DNA of 47,183 bases from assembly GCA_017412705.1 (NCBI GenBank), contig JAFPWS010000078.1, positions 1 to 47,183 on the forward strand, in the 5' to 3' direction. The position numbers and the translations under genes are program-made. Of the stretch, positions 7,740 through 15,885 are shown in pieces (the stretch's first letter is position 1; every line of letters starts with the position of its first letter). The notes below the pieces were generated by a model. The model saw only the letters and a list, made by a program, of their open reading frames with translations, was not told where the DNA came from and did no database searches. This stretch comes from Prevotella sp. (GTDB taxonomy: Bacteria; Bacteroidota; Bacteroidia; Bacteroidales; Bacteroidaceae).

Positions 7740-8837
7740 TTACTTAACAACAACCACTTGTAAAGGAGCCTGTCGGGCTTGCATGAATCCGTCGATGCGC
7801 GACTGCCACTCCTGCTGCGAGCGCACGTCGAACTCGCTCCAGGCGGCACCGATATAATAATGGAAACGCTGATTGGAGGTGTAGCCTCGAAGGATGCCCA
7901 CGCCATGCTGCTGCACGACGTCGATGTCAACCTGCTGGTCGGGGAACAGCAAGGCGACATATACCTGCGACTGATAGCGGTCCGGCTCGATGGTGGGGTC
8001 GGCATACTGGATGTAGCCACCGCCCTTGACCAGCGTCTCTGCCCCTGCCGGGCGGATAGGGAAGCCAGCCAGCACGTCGGTGGGCTGTTTCAAACCGTCG
8101 AACCATACGGTGCTCTCGACAAAGTTCGAACCCTTGTCAATAGACAGGATGCGATGCTCGGTGATGCCGTCGTCCGTTGTGGGGAAATCTATCTGTACGG
8201 TGAAGCGCAGCGGTCCCTTGTCCAGTATCTTGTACGTCTCGTAGCACCATGGGAAGCGTATCTCTCCATGCTGTAACATGGCTGGCGTGCCGCAACCTAA
8301 CGTAGGACCTACGGCAAAGCAGTCGACGCCCTTGCCATAGTCCAGATGGAACGACAGGCGCGGGTCGTTGCGGTAGAGTTCACCAAGGACGAGCTCTGTG
8401 GTACGCTTCACCCACAGGTCGTAGCCGTAGCCTTTCTCGCCCTTGCGCTGTAAGGCCGGACCATAGATGCGGAAGCCTATGCGGTCGTTCTCGAAAGCGA
8501 TGTCGTCGAGACGCTCAGGATACTGTCTGCCATCCACCCACGAGCGGAATGCAGCAGGGGTTCCTGACTGCAGGGTAAACACGGCCTTGCTGTGAGGACG
8601 CGCATGCACCTCCATCAACAGCTTGCCGTCATACGTCCACTGGGTAGGGCGTTCTATGTTGGACACGTCGCGCACCACGACATCGGTGCCGCTCTTTATA
8701 CCCAGCTCATCGGCACTGACAGCCACCAGTTCCGAACGTTGCAGACTGGTTGTGTTCTCTATCGTAATGGTCTGTGCCTGCGATATCATTACAGAACACA
8801 AAGAAACAAAGACACAAAGGATTATTTTCTTCATCAT
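7740..8837 (-). CDS. DUF4861 family secreted protein
   Basis: 365 residues with a signal peptide (KKIILCVFVSLCSVMISQAQ, cleaved after SQA). The body matches what I recognise as the DUF4861 family: an N-terminal beta-domain (NTTSLQRSELVAVS), WVDGRQYPERLDDIAFENDR, and a C-terminal VALLFPDQ...FHYYIGAAWSEFDV. DUF4861 genes are repeatedly found in rhamnogalacturonan PULs next to GH105/GH43 enzymes, but their reaction is not established to my knowledge. It is separated from the GH43 gene by 7 bases and from the KduD-like gene by 51, so it is probably co-transcribed. The start may be either of two adjacent ATGs. Confidence 0.82.
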   Translation of the reverse strand: MMKKIILCVFVSLCSVMISQAQTITIENTTSLQRSELVAVSADELGIKSGTDVVVRDVSNIERPTQWTYDGKLLMEVHARPHSKAVFTLQSGTPAAFRSWVDGRQYPERLDDIAFENDRIGFRIYGPALQRKGEKGYGYDLWVKRTTELVLGELYRNDPRLSFHLDYGKGVDCFAVGPTLGCGTPAMLQHGEIRFPWCYETYKILDKGPLRFTVQIDFPTTDDGITEHRILSIDKGSNFVESTVWFDGLKQPTDVLAGFPIRPAGAETLVKGGGYIQYADPTIEPDRYQSQVYVALLFPDQQVDIDVVQQHGVGILRGYTSNQRFHYYIGAAWSEFDVRSQQEWQSRIDGFMQARQAPLQVVVVK

Positions 8838-8844
8838 TCTTCTA

Positions 8845-10509
8845 TTATTTGGTAATTCTCATCCAGTCAACATCTAACCAGCCGCGTGAGTCCTTATGGT
8901 TGCGGCACTCGGCCACGAAGCCGAACTTGGCACCAATCCACTTGCCCTCGCGCATCTTGAAGGATTCACCCGCGTCCTTAAAACGCTTGCCGTCGGTGCT
9001 GTAGCTAAAGGTACAAAGGCCGTCGTTGACGGTCATACGCAGGTACAAGTCTAAATAGATGGCAGGCGAATAAGGGATGGTGTCGCGGTCGGTAGGCGGT
9101 AGCGTGGCGAGTGACTGCTCCGTCTCCGTCTTACCCTCGTCGGCTCCCATGCAGGTGTGACGCTGGAGCAGGAACGTGTCGCCTTGTCGATAGATGACCA
9201 ATGCGCTGTAGTCGCGACCCATCATCACCACACCACCATATTGGTTATCCTCTTTTGAGGCAAAGCGCACCTTGGCCGTAGCGGTGAAACGGGGAGCCGT
9301 AGCCTTCTGTAGCAGCAGGTTAGGGGCATCCCATAAAGAGCCTACCCCCTGCCCCTCCCCAAGGGAGGGGAGATCATAAGTGTAAAGACGCATGGTGCCG
9401 TCAGCGGTTGGCATGCCGTAGAACTGATGATAGTTGGCGTGCCACTGCCACTGTTTACCCAAGATGCCGTCGTTGAACTCGTCACTCTCCTGCGGATTGA
9501 CGATGGTATTGGAGGAAGACTTTGGCTTGCGATATTTGGTATAGGGTTCACCATGATTTCCCATCATGGGCCAACCTGATGACCAGTCGACAGGCTGCAA
9601 GTAGACCACTCGCCCGTATGCACCTTTGTCGTTGAAGTGCAGGAACCAGTCTTCACCGAAAGCGGTATGAACCCATGCCCCTTGATGCGGGCCGTTGATG
9701 TCGGTCTTACCCTGCCACATCACCCGCTTCCATTCGTAGGGACCGTAGGGCGACTTCGACCGCATGGCCAACTGCCACCCCATCGCTACGCCACCAGCAG
9801 GATTCATAATCCAGTAGTAGCCGTCGCGCTTGTAGAACTTAGGACCTTCTGAGGTGTGGTTCACCTGACCGCCGTCGAAGACGATGCGCGGCTGACCAAT
9901 CTGCTTGGTGCCATCTTTGGAAAGTTCACGAACCGTCAGCACGGAATTGAAACCACAGCGACTGTTGGCCCAGCCGTTAACGAGATAGCAACGCTCGTCA
10001 TCATCCCACAGCGGACAGGGGTCTATCATGCCCTTGCCAGGGATGATGCAGACGGGCTTCTCCCACGCTCCCGCAGGGTCTTTCGTCTTGACCATAAAGA
10101 TTCCCAAGTCAGGGTCGCCCCAGTAGATATAGAATTCGCCATTATGATAGCGGATGGACGGTGCCCACACCCCCTTGCCGTGCTGTGGCTTGTCGAAGAC
10201 CTCCTTTGGCTCCAATTCCTGTAGGGCATGGCCGATAATCGTCCAGTTTACCAAGTCCTTAGAATGCAGAATAGGTAACCCAGGAATACAATTAAAGGAA
10301 CTTGCCGTCAGATAGTAGTCTTCACCAACAGCACACACGTCAGGGTCGCTATAGTCGGCATACAACACGGGATTAGTGTATGTCCCGTCACCATTGTCTG
10401 GGCACCACACACTCTCTCTCACCTGAAGGTATGAGTGTGGCACGCAATGAGCTCCTGCGGTGTTCAATAATAAAGAAAAAGCAATAAATAACAAATAGGT
10501 CTTTCGCAT
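8845..10509 (-). CDS. Glycoside hydrolase family 43 enzyme with C-terminal beta-sandwich
   Basis: 554 residues, signal peptide (LLFIAFSLLLNTAGAHC). The five-bladed GH43 catalytic domain covers about 30-330, with the three expected acids in YADYSDPDVC, GMIDPCPLW and HTSEGPKFY. The C-terminal 200 residues form a DUF1349/GH43-C2-like sandwich (FTATAKVRFASKEDNQYGGVVMMGRDY). The family contains beta-xylosidases and alpha-L-arabinofuranosidases; with its neighbours, arabinose release from pectic side chains is most likely. Palindromic copy A3 (9340-9371) lies in frame at the boundary between the domains and reads PSLGEGQGVGS. First gene of the minus-strand set; it diverges from hipB. Confidence 0.9.
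   Translation of the reverse strand: MRKTYLLFIAFSLLLNTAGAHCVPHSYLQVRESVWCPDNGDGTYTNPVLYADYSDPDVCAVGEDYYLTASSFNCIPGLPILHSKDLVNWTIIGHALQELEPKEVFDKPQHGKGVWAPSIRYHNGEFYIYWGDPDLGIFMVKTKDPAGAWEKPVCIIPGKGMIDPCPLWDDDERCYLVNGWANSRCGFNSVLTVRELSKDGTKQIGQPRIVFDGGQVNHTSEGPKFYKRDGYYWIMNPAGGVAMGWQLAMRSKSPYGPYEWKRVMWQGKTDINGPHQGAWVHTAFGEDWFLHFNDKGAYGRVVYLQPVDWSSGWPMMGNHGEPYTKYRKPKSSSNTIVNPQESDEFNDGILGKQWQWHANYHQFYGMPTADGTMRLYTYDLPSLGEGQGVGSLWDAPNLLLQKATAPRFTATAKVRFASKEDNQYGGVVMMGRDYSALVIYRQGDTFLLQRHTCMGADEGKTETEQSLATLPPTDRDTIPYSPAIYLDLYLRMTVNDGLCTFSYSTDGKRFKDAGESFKMREGKWIGAKFGFVAECRNHKDSRGWLDVDWMRITK
9340..9371. repeat. In-frame C-rich palindromic element, copy A3 (reverse orientation)
   Basis: GCCTACCCCCTGCCCCTCCC followed by a G-rich arm. 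It is inserted opposite in orientation to most copies and read by the GH43 gene as LPSLGEGQGVGSL, exactly in the linker between catalytic and C-terminal domains. Confidence 0.8.
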
Positions 10510-10610
10510 CTCTTACCTTTTATATTTAATACGAATCGGCAGGGAATAATACTTAAAACCCTTTTCTTTGTTAATTTTAACCGTAAATTTATTATCTTTT
10601 ACCTAATATA

Positions 10611-10642
10611 TTTGCATATAAGCGAAATTATGTTTACCTTTG
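10611..10642 (+). promoter_or_regulatory. Promoter of hipB
   Basis: TTTG (10611-10614), 20 bases, TACCTTTG (10635-10642). The ATG at 10647 follows after four bases, so the transcript is predicted to be leaderless or nearly so. Confidence 0.75.
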
Positions 10643-10646
10643 CAGT

Positions 10647-10955
10647 ATGAACATATCGCAAATGTACACCATTGAGATTGTGTCGATGCTGGGCAAACGC
10701 TTCAAGGACTACCGCATCGGTACGGACATGACGCAGCGGGAGGTATCCGACAAGTCGGGAGTCAACATCGTAACCATCCGGAAGTTTGAGAACGGCCAGC
10801 TGCATAACATCACGATGGCTACCTTCATTGAACTGCTGCGAGCCATCGACTTTATGCAGGGACTGGATGATGTATTGCCAGAGATACCCATTTCGCCATA
10901 CGAGTTAGAGAAGATACAACAAGGAAAACGTAAAAGAGTGAGACATGCAAAATAA
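10647..10955 (+). CDS. hipB: XRE-family HTH antitoxin, HipB-like
   Basis: 102 residues. A helix-turn-helix of the Xre/Cro type covers about residues 12-65 (LGKRFKDYRIGTDMTQREV, GVNIVTIRKFENGQ), and the C-terminal tail is basic (QQGKRKRVRHAK). It overlaps the start of hipA by 11 bases, the usual arrangement of hipBA operons, where HipB represses the operon and neutralises the HipA kinase. Here the partner is broken, so hipB is likely an orphan repressor. The locus sits as a plus-strand island between two minus-strand PUL segments, consistent with insertion. Confidence 0.82.
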   Translation: MNISQMYTIEIVSMLGKRFKDYRIGTDMTQREVSDKSGVNIVTIRKFENGQLHNITMATFIELLRAIDFMQGLDDVLPEIPISPYELEKIQQGKRKRVRHAK

Positions 10956-12086
10956 TATTGTACGCGTAATGCTCTGGGGCAAAGAGGTGGGCAGCCTCTT
11001 TTGGGAAGAGCGGCGCAAGCGAGCTGTGTTCAGTTATCATCCCGACTTCCTGAAGGGCGGACTGGACATCGCGCCCCTGTCGGCAACCACTCGAAGGCCG
11101 TCATCGCCATCAACCGTGAGACAGGTGAGATACGCAGCGGACAGGTCATGCTGCCAGAGGGCTTCACCTACTATCTTCTGAAGTTCGCCGAGAGCAAGTA
11201 TTATCCGCTGACAACGGTGGAGATGGTATATGCCGACATGGCCCGAGAGGCCGGCATTACGATGATGCCTTCTGAGTTGATAGAGATAGACGGAGAGCGT
11301 CATTTCCTGACGGAACGTTACGACCGTCGGGGACAACATAAAGTGCATACCCTCTCGTTGGCAGCGATGAATCCCGAAGCCACTTCCTACGAACAGCTGA
11401 TGGAAGTGTGTATTAGGTTGGGACTACCCTATAAGGAGCGCGAAGAGACATACCGCAGGGCCATCTTCAACATCCTGACCTGCAATGTGGACGCCCATAT
11501 ACGCAACTTCGAGTTTATGATGGAGCCAAGCGGACAGTGGCATATCACCCCAGCCTTCGACCTCACCTTCTCATGCTTCAACCCAAACAACAAGCTCGAC
11601 GAATACCACTATCTCAGCATGAACGGCAAGCGCACCGCTATCAGCCATGATGACATGATCAGCTTTGCCCGAATGTCTAACATCGACAAGCCCGATAGCA
11701 TCATCCGCCAGTGCGTGGACACTATTCTGAACTTCCGCCAATACGCTACGCAATACGGAGTTAGCGATTATTGGCAGGACGTTATCGAGCGCCACTTCGC
11801 CGAGATGTCACCCGATCTGCTGTCGGGGCTGCACGGCTACAATCCGCATGTGTTCAGCTTCATCTTGCAGGGTGTACATGTGGAGGATGCACAATGGGAG
11901 GAGATGGGCAACAGAGCCATGCGACTGACTGCCAAGCTCAATGGACAGGAATACAAGGTAACTTTCAGTGCCAAGTCGCCCAAAGGTCGCCTCGCTATCG
12001 AACAAGGCGGCACGAAGATGAGCGAGGCGCACGTCCGCCAGTTCGTGTAAGAGTTGTTCCTGCCCCGTTATCTGGAACGGCATTAA
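10945..12086 (+). pseudogene. hipA: HipA-like serine kinase toxin, broken by deletion/frameshift and a nonsense codon
   Basis: The first frame (10945 to about 11080) encodes a normal HipA N-terminus (NNIVRVMLWGKEVGSLFWEE ... GLDIAPLS). At about 11079-11084 homology jumps into another frame at GNHSKAVIAIN, the glycine-rich ATP loop, so roughly 100 residues of the N-terminal domain are missing and the frame changes. The kinase core then runs intact (YYLLKF, NVDAHIRNFEF with the catalytic Asp, PAFDLTFS). A TAA at 12048-12050 interrupts it before ELFLPRYLERH and a second stop at 12084-12086, which looks like the ancestral C-terminus. Two independent lesions support loss of function. A downstream non-ATG start could in principle give a core-only kinase, but no good start is seen. 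Confidence 0.8.
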
Positions 12087-12100
12087 ATTTGCCCTCTGCA

Positions 12101-13933
12101 TTATAGCCGCCTCCCGCTTGTCGGGAGGCTCTTAATCCAATATACCACATAGCGGCAGTGCTGGAGGTCGTAGAAGGGCTGAATCGGTGTGCCGTCGCTA
12201 TTCGCAAAGCGGAGACCGCCGAGGTGTTTGACATCACCCAACTTAACATCAGGGTGCTTGCCGTAGTCGAAAGTGTAATAGTCGTTATGCTTCGTGGGGT
12301 CGCTGAAGGGCTTTTCCACATCTGTCAGGCGACCGCCGAGAACAATGGGCCCATAGAGTAGGGCGACACGCGTGGGGTCGTCCTTGGTAGCCTCCTCGTG
12401 CAGATTCATGCCAAATTCTATTTCTGACTTTTTGACGTTCTTAACCAACACATAGCCATCGGCTCCAGCCTTCACTTTCTTGCCATTCACCTTCATGTAT
12501 GTTGCCCAATACGGGTATCTGACTTTCATATTTACCTTCGATGAAGCCGTGATGACGGTCTTGTTTGACTCAGGGAATGATGTCTCTTGACGGACAATCG
12601 TACCGTCCCAATTCAGTTCAGACGGAATAAAGAGATTTACATACAGGACTTTACTCCCCTCTCCCTTTGGAAAGGGGCCGGGGGTGAGGCTTCTATAATA
12701 GATGCCTGCCTGGAACTTGGCGTTGGTCTCGAAACCAGAGCCCACACAGCACCACCAGCTGCTGTCAGGAGTGCTGTAAAGCCGATAACCGCCCGTCATC
12801 AGGGGCGTGAAGTAGCACACCATCGACGAGAGCGTGTCCTGCTGACCTAACAGGTGGTTGTAGAGTCCGCGCTCGTAGTAGTCGGCAATCTTGCTATTCG
12901 GTTCGTAGCAGAACAGACGGTCTGCCAACTTCAGCAGATTATAGGTGCAACAGCTCTCACCATCATAGCCCGTCAGATGCTTCGACTGTGTCTCTGGCTT
13001 GAACAGATGTTCCTTGTCTGATACCTCGCCCGTTACAAAGGCGTGGTCGTTGACCAGCGTCCAAAACAATGTCTCGGCAGCATGGCGACTGTCCTCCTGG
13101 CCGAACAGCTCATAGTTGCGGCATTCGCCCAACAGCTTGGGGATAAACGTATTGGCATGATTCGTACCCAGATCCGGTTTCCCCCTTTCTTCGGAGGGGG
13201 ACAGGGGGAGGCTCTTCAGCGGGTCTATCTTGTCGTTATGATAGAAGAAACGGGCCACCCAGAGATATTTATCGTCGCGGGTGATGCTGTACAGGTTATA
13301 CATGGCCTCATTGAAGCCACCGAACTCGTTACGAATCATCTTCAGACGGGTTTCTTCTGACAATGGCTTCAGTTTGTTGTATGCCCAGTCACCCATACCT
13401 TTAGCCACTTCTAATGCCTTCTCATTACCACACATCGTGTATTGGTCTATCAAACCCTGCAGGATTTTATGCAACGTATAAAACGGTGCCCAAACCGACT
13501 TGCCTTGGATATTACGGTCTATAAGCCCTTCGCCGAAGGCTGAGAGATAGCCCGTACCATACTGACGCTGCACCTCGGCCAAACCCTGCACCAGCGAGTC
13601 GGCTTTCTCCTTCATCTGCAGATAGGCCATTGCCGAAAGCAGATGACCGGTGATATGCCCGCGCAGGTCGCAGTCGGGCGACTCCCAGCCACCGAGCCTC
13701 AGCCCTGCGTCATAGCCGCCCTCCAAAGCAGAATACACGCCCGCCGTATTGCGGAACGAGTGCAACAGCCGGTTTACGGGAATCGAGGCTATCCATGCCG
13801 AGTCGCGCTGCATGTTACGCTGAAAGCGACTGTGTAGCAGTTTTACATCTTTCAATGCAAACGGCTGACATAACGTTTGTGCCGTCATCGACAGCGAAGC
13901 AAACGCGAATACTGTTAATAGCATCTTTTTCAT
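12101..13933 (-). CDS. GH127-type beta-L-arabinofuranosidase (DUF1680 family)
   Basis: 610 residues from the ATG at 13933, chosen because it begins the signal peptide MKKMLLTVFAFASLSMTAQ and overlaps the GH97 stop as ATGA; the open frame extends 28 codons further up inside GH97. The (alpha/alpha)6 domain is recognisable from SVWAPFYTLHKILQGLID, EFGGFNEAMYNLY and ESCCTYNLLKLADRLF, the last holding the paired cysteines typical of GH127. Secreted or periplasmic, removing beta-linked arabinofuranose. Palindromic copies A4 (12654-12691) and A5 (13178-13213) lie in frame. The C-terminus after RYVVYW is made by a separate hairpin sequence (12109-12129). Last gene of the three-gene overlapping operon; convergent with broken hipA. 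Confidence 0.88.
   Translation of the reverse strand: MKKMLLTVFAFASLSMTAQTLCQPFALKDVKLLHSRFQRNMQRDSAWIASIPVNRLLHSFRNTAGVYSALEGGYDAGLRLGGWESPDCDLRGHITGHLLSAMAYLQMKEKADSLVQGLAEVQRQYGTGYLSAFGEGLIDRNIQGKSVWAPFYTLHKILQGLIDQYTMCGNEKALEVAKGMGDWAYNKLKPLSEETRLKMIRNEFGGFNEAMYNLYSITRDDKYLWVARFFYHNDKIDPLKSLPLSPSEERGKPDLGTNHANTFIPKLLGECRNYELFGQEDSRHAAETLFWTLVNDHAFVTGEVSDKEHLFKPETQSKHLTGYDGESCCTYNLLKLADRLFCYEPNSKIADYYERGLYNHLLGQQDTLSSMVCYFTPLMTGGYRLYSTPDSSWWCCVGSGFETNAKFQAGIYYRSLTPGPFPKGEGSKVLYVNLFIPSELNWDGTIVRQETSFPESNKTVITASSKVNMKVRYPYWATYMKVNGKKVKAGADGYVLVKNVKKSEIEFGMNLHEEATKDDPTRVALLYGPIVLGGRLTDVEKPFSDPTKHNDYYTFDYGKHPDVKLGDVKHLGGLRFANSDGTPIQPFYDLQHCRYVVYWIKSLPTSGRRL
12109..12129. repeat. Hairpin forming the GH127 C-terminal tail
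   Basis: GCCTCCCG (12109-12116) and CGGGAGGC (12122-12129) form a perfect 8-bp stem with a 5-base loop. GH127 reads it as PTSGRRL before its stop. No T-run follows on either side, so it is a poor terminator; it looks like another short palindromic insertion. Confidence 0.6.
12654..12691. repeat. In-frame C-rich palindromic element, copy A4
   Basis: CTCCCCTCTCCCTTTGGAAA followed by GGGGCCGGGGGTGAGGCT. GH127 reads it as SLTPGPFPKGEGS. Core nearly identical to A8 in GH97. Confidence 0.85.
13178..13213. repeat. In-frame C-rich palindromic element, copy A5
   Basis: TTTCCCCCTTTCTTCGGAGG followed by a GGGACAGGGGGAGGCT tail. GH127 reads it as SLPLSPSEERGK, in a loop between helices of the barrel. 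Confidence 0.8.
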
Positions 13934-15885
13934 TTGATGACGGGTTTTATGTGCAGGGCGGCTCCACCGCTGGGTTGGAGTTGAAGGGTGATGGAGCCTC
14001 CCCCCTGCCCCCTCCAACGGGAGGGGGTGCCTACTTTGATAGTTTTCCTCATGGTGCTGACCTTGGTCTGGGTGTCAAGCGTGGGGTCGTCGTTATAGAT
14101 TTCCACTTCATATTTACCTGCGGGCAGGAAGTCGGTGGGGATGCTAACGGTGCGGGCCTCAGTATTAGTCATGCAGCCCATGAACCAGTCCTGACCGCTG
14201 CGGCGGGCCTGGATGATGTACTCACCAGGCTGACCATCGAGGGCGATACTCTCATCGAAGACGGTAGGAATATCTTTCCAGAACTTCAACTCAGCATTGT
14301 TCCATCCCTTCATATATGGATTATCATACCAGAAGTAGAACTGCAGGGGAGAGTAATAGACGGCCGCCATCGCCAACTGATGGCCCTTGGTATTCTTCAC
14401 CCGTGAGTTGAAGTAGCACAGCGTATAATCGCCAGGGCCGCAGAGGTAGCGGGTGAAAGGCAGCGTCACGTTGTGCGTGGCGTCGGGCATTTCCTCGTTG
14501 CCACGAATACCCTCCTGGGTCAGTAGATGAGGATAGGTGCGGGAGAGACCCGTGGGACGGTACTCGTCGTGGATATCAACCATGATGTGATACTTGGCGC
14601 ACTTCTCCACAGCGTCATGCAGCCATGTGCTCCACTGTTGGTTGCCGATATGCACAAAGCCGAACTTGATGCCGCTGATTCCCCACTGCTGATAGAGCGG
14701 AAGCAGTTCGTCGAGCTGACGATAGAGGGCACGCTGGTTGACATATACCCACACGCCAATGCCTTTCGACTTGGCATAAGCACAGACCTCGGGCATGGTA
14801 AAGTCGCGCGTCTCGATGACCTTGCGGGCATCGCTCGCCACCTTACCTTCAGGACCGTACCAGCCAGCATCCAACTCCACATACGGAATACCAAACTCTG
14901 CACAGAAATCGATGCTCTTCATAATGGCATCCTTAGCCAACTTGCCACTACGGAAAGCCTTGCCGGGACGTACCCACGACCAGTCTTCCTGAGCGCGCTC
15001 TTCATTCAGGTTCAGCACCAAGTCTTTATGATTGATGAGGTCGACGGCGCGGTCGCCCGCCATGATGACACGCCATGGAGTATCATAGGGCGAGATGATG
15101 TCGGCACATGAGTACATGGCTATCTGCAAAACATTGTCTTTTGCCAACTTGAACTTGCCTCGGGTATAGTCTTTCATCGCTGCTTCAAGCAGGGCGACAT
15201 AGGTGGCCTCCCCCGTCCCCTCCGAAGGAGGGGGGACAAGCAGCAACAGCGGTCGTTCACTCTCAAACCATTCACTCCCCTCTCCCTTTGGAGAGGGGCT
15301 GGGGGTGAGGCTTCTTTTCTCGTATGCTCCCTGTGCCCATTCCTCATACCAGGCCATTGTCCCTGTCGGCATGGCAAACGACGTCTGCTCTCCCGTGATG
15401 TGCAGGAAGAGGCTATTGGCCGTTTCGGGGAAATGGTAGCGAAAAGCAATGCCCTCGTTGTAGGCACGAACCACGATGTCCATGGCATAGTACTTGCGTT
15501 TGTCGTAGCCTTCAGTGACGGTGCCCTGACCATTGCTGCCCTTCTCATAATGCAGCACCAACTGGTTGTAGTGGTCGCGAATGCGGGTGTTCTCACCATA
15601 CAGCGGAGTCCATGTGGTGTCTACTGACAGGCGTTCCTCGCCCTTCAATTGCAAATCGGCGCACCAGTTTTCGTGAACGCCACGAGGCACGGCAAGAGCC
15701 GACTCAAAGAGCCGGTTGTCAATGTCGACGCCCAGCTGGCTCTTCTCGATAATCACCTTATTATTATAAGTCACACTATAGGTCATGCCGTCGACGCTGA
15801 TAGTGTACTTGCCGTCAGGTGACGACAACTGCTGTGCCATAGACAGCAGGGGCAGGAATGCCAAAAGAAACAGGCTCTTTCTCAT
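13930..15885 (-). CDS. Glycoside hydrolase family 97 enzyme
   Basis: 651 residues from the ATG at 15885, which starts the signal peptide MRKSLFLLAFLPLLSMAQ and overlaps the upstream stop by one base (TAATG). Domain order is that of GH97: N-terminal beta-sandwich (about 20-270), a TIM barrel (about 280-560; YVELDAGWYG, GVWVYVNQR, GISGIKFGFVH, HIMVDIHDEYRPTGLSRTYP, TQEGIRGNEE), and a C-terminal beta-domain. The family contains alpha-glucosidases and retaining alpha-galactosidases; the second fits the pectin-type context, but substrate is not settled by sequence reading. It carries three in-frame palindromic elements (A6, A7, A8), the most in the window. Its stop overlaps the GH127 start by 4 bases, so translation is probably coupled. 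Confidence 0.9.
   Translation of the reverse strand: MRKSLFLLAFLPLLSMAQQLSSPDGKYTISVDGMTYSVTYNNKVIIEKSQLGVDIDNRLFESALAVPRGVHENWCADLQLKGEERLSVDTTWTPLYGENTRIRDHYNQLVLHYEKGSNGQGTVTEGYDKRKYYAMDIVVRAYNEGIAFRYHFPETANSLFLHITGEQTSFAMPTGTMAWYEEWAQGAYEKRSLTPSPSPKGEGSEWFESERPLLLLVPPPSEGTGEATYVALLEAAMKDYTRGKFKLAKDNVLQIAMYSCADIISPYDTPWRVIMAGDRAVDLINHKDLVLNLNEERAQEDWSWVRPGKAFRSGKLAKDAIMKSIDFCAEFGIPYVELDAGWYGPEGKVASDARKVIETRDFTMPEVCAYAKSKGIGVWVYVNQRALYRQLDELLPLYQQWGISGIKFGFVHIGNQQWSTWLHDAVEKCAKYHIMVDIHDEYRPTGLSRTYPHLLTQEGIRGNEEMPDATHNVTLPFTRYLCGPGDYTLCYFNSRVKNTKGHQLAMAAVYYSPLQFYFWYDNPYMKGWNNAELKFWKDIPTVFDESIALDGQPGEYIIQARRSGQDWFMGCMTNTEARTVSIPTDFLPAGKYEVEIYNDDPTLDTQTKVSTMRKTIKVGTPSRWRGQGGGSITLQLQPSGGAALHIKPVIK
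13996..14031. repeat. In-frame C-rich palindromic element, copy A6 (reverse orientation)
   Basis: GCCTCCCCCCTGCCCCCTCC, a short loop, then GGGAGGGGGTGCC. GH97 reads it as GTPSRWRGQGGGS within its last beta-domain. Confidence 0.8.
15205..15237. repeat. In-frame C-rich palindromic element, copy A7 (reverse orientation)
   Basis: GGCCTCCCCCGTCCCCTCCG followed by AAGGAGGGGGGAC. GH97 reads it as VPPPSEGTGEAT, only 37 bases from copy A8. Confidence 0.8.
15275..15312. repeat. In-frame C-rich palindromic element, copy A8
   Basis: CTCCCCTCTCCCTTTGGAGA followed by GGGGCTGGGGGTGAGGCT; the cleanest copy and close to a family consensus. GH97 reads it as SLTPSPSPKGEGS in the N-terminal sandwich. Confidence 0.85.

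Noticed and set aside
11001-12050. Intact hipA starting at TTG 11001
   Set aside because: The first 30 residues of that frame have no HipA similarity, whereas the other frame does up to about 11080; the frame change and the late stop fit a pseudogene better.
12109-12129. Terminator between hipA and GH127
   Set aside because: The hairpin is inside the GH127 reading frame and is not followed by a T-run.
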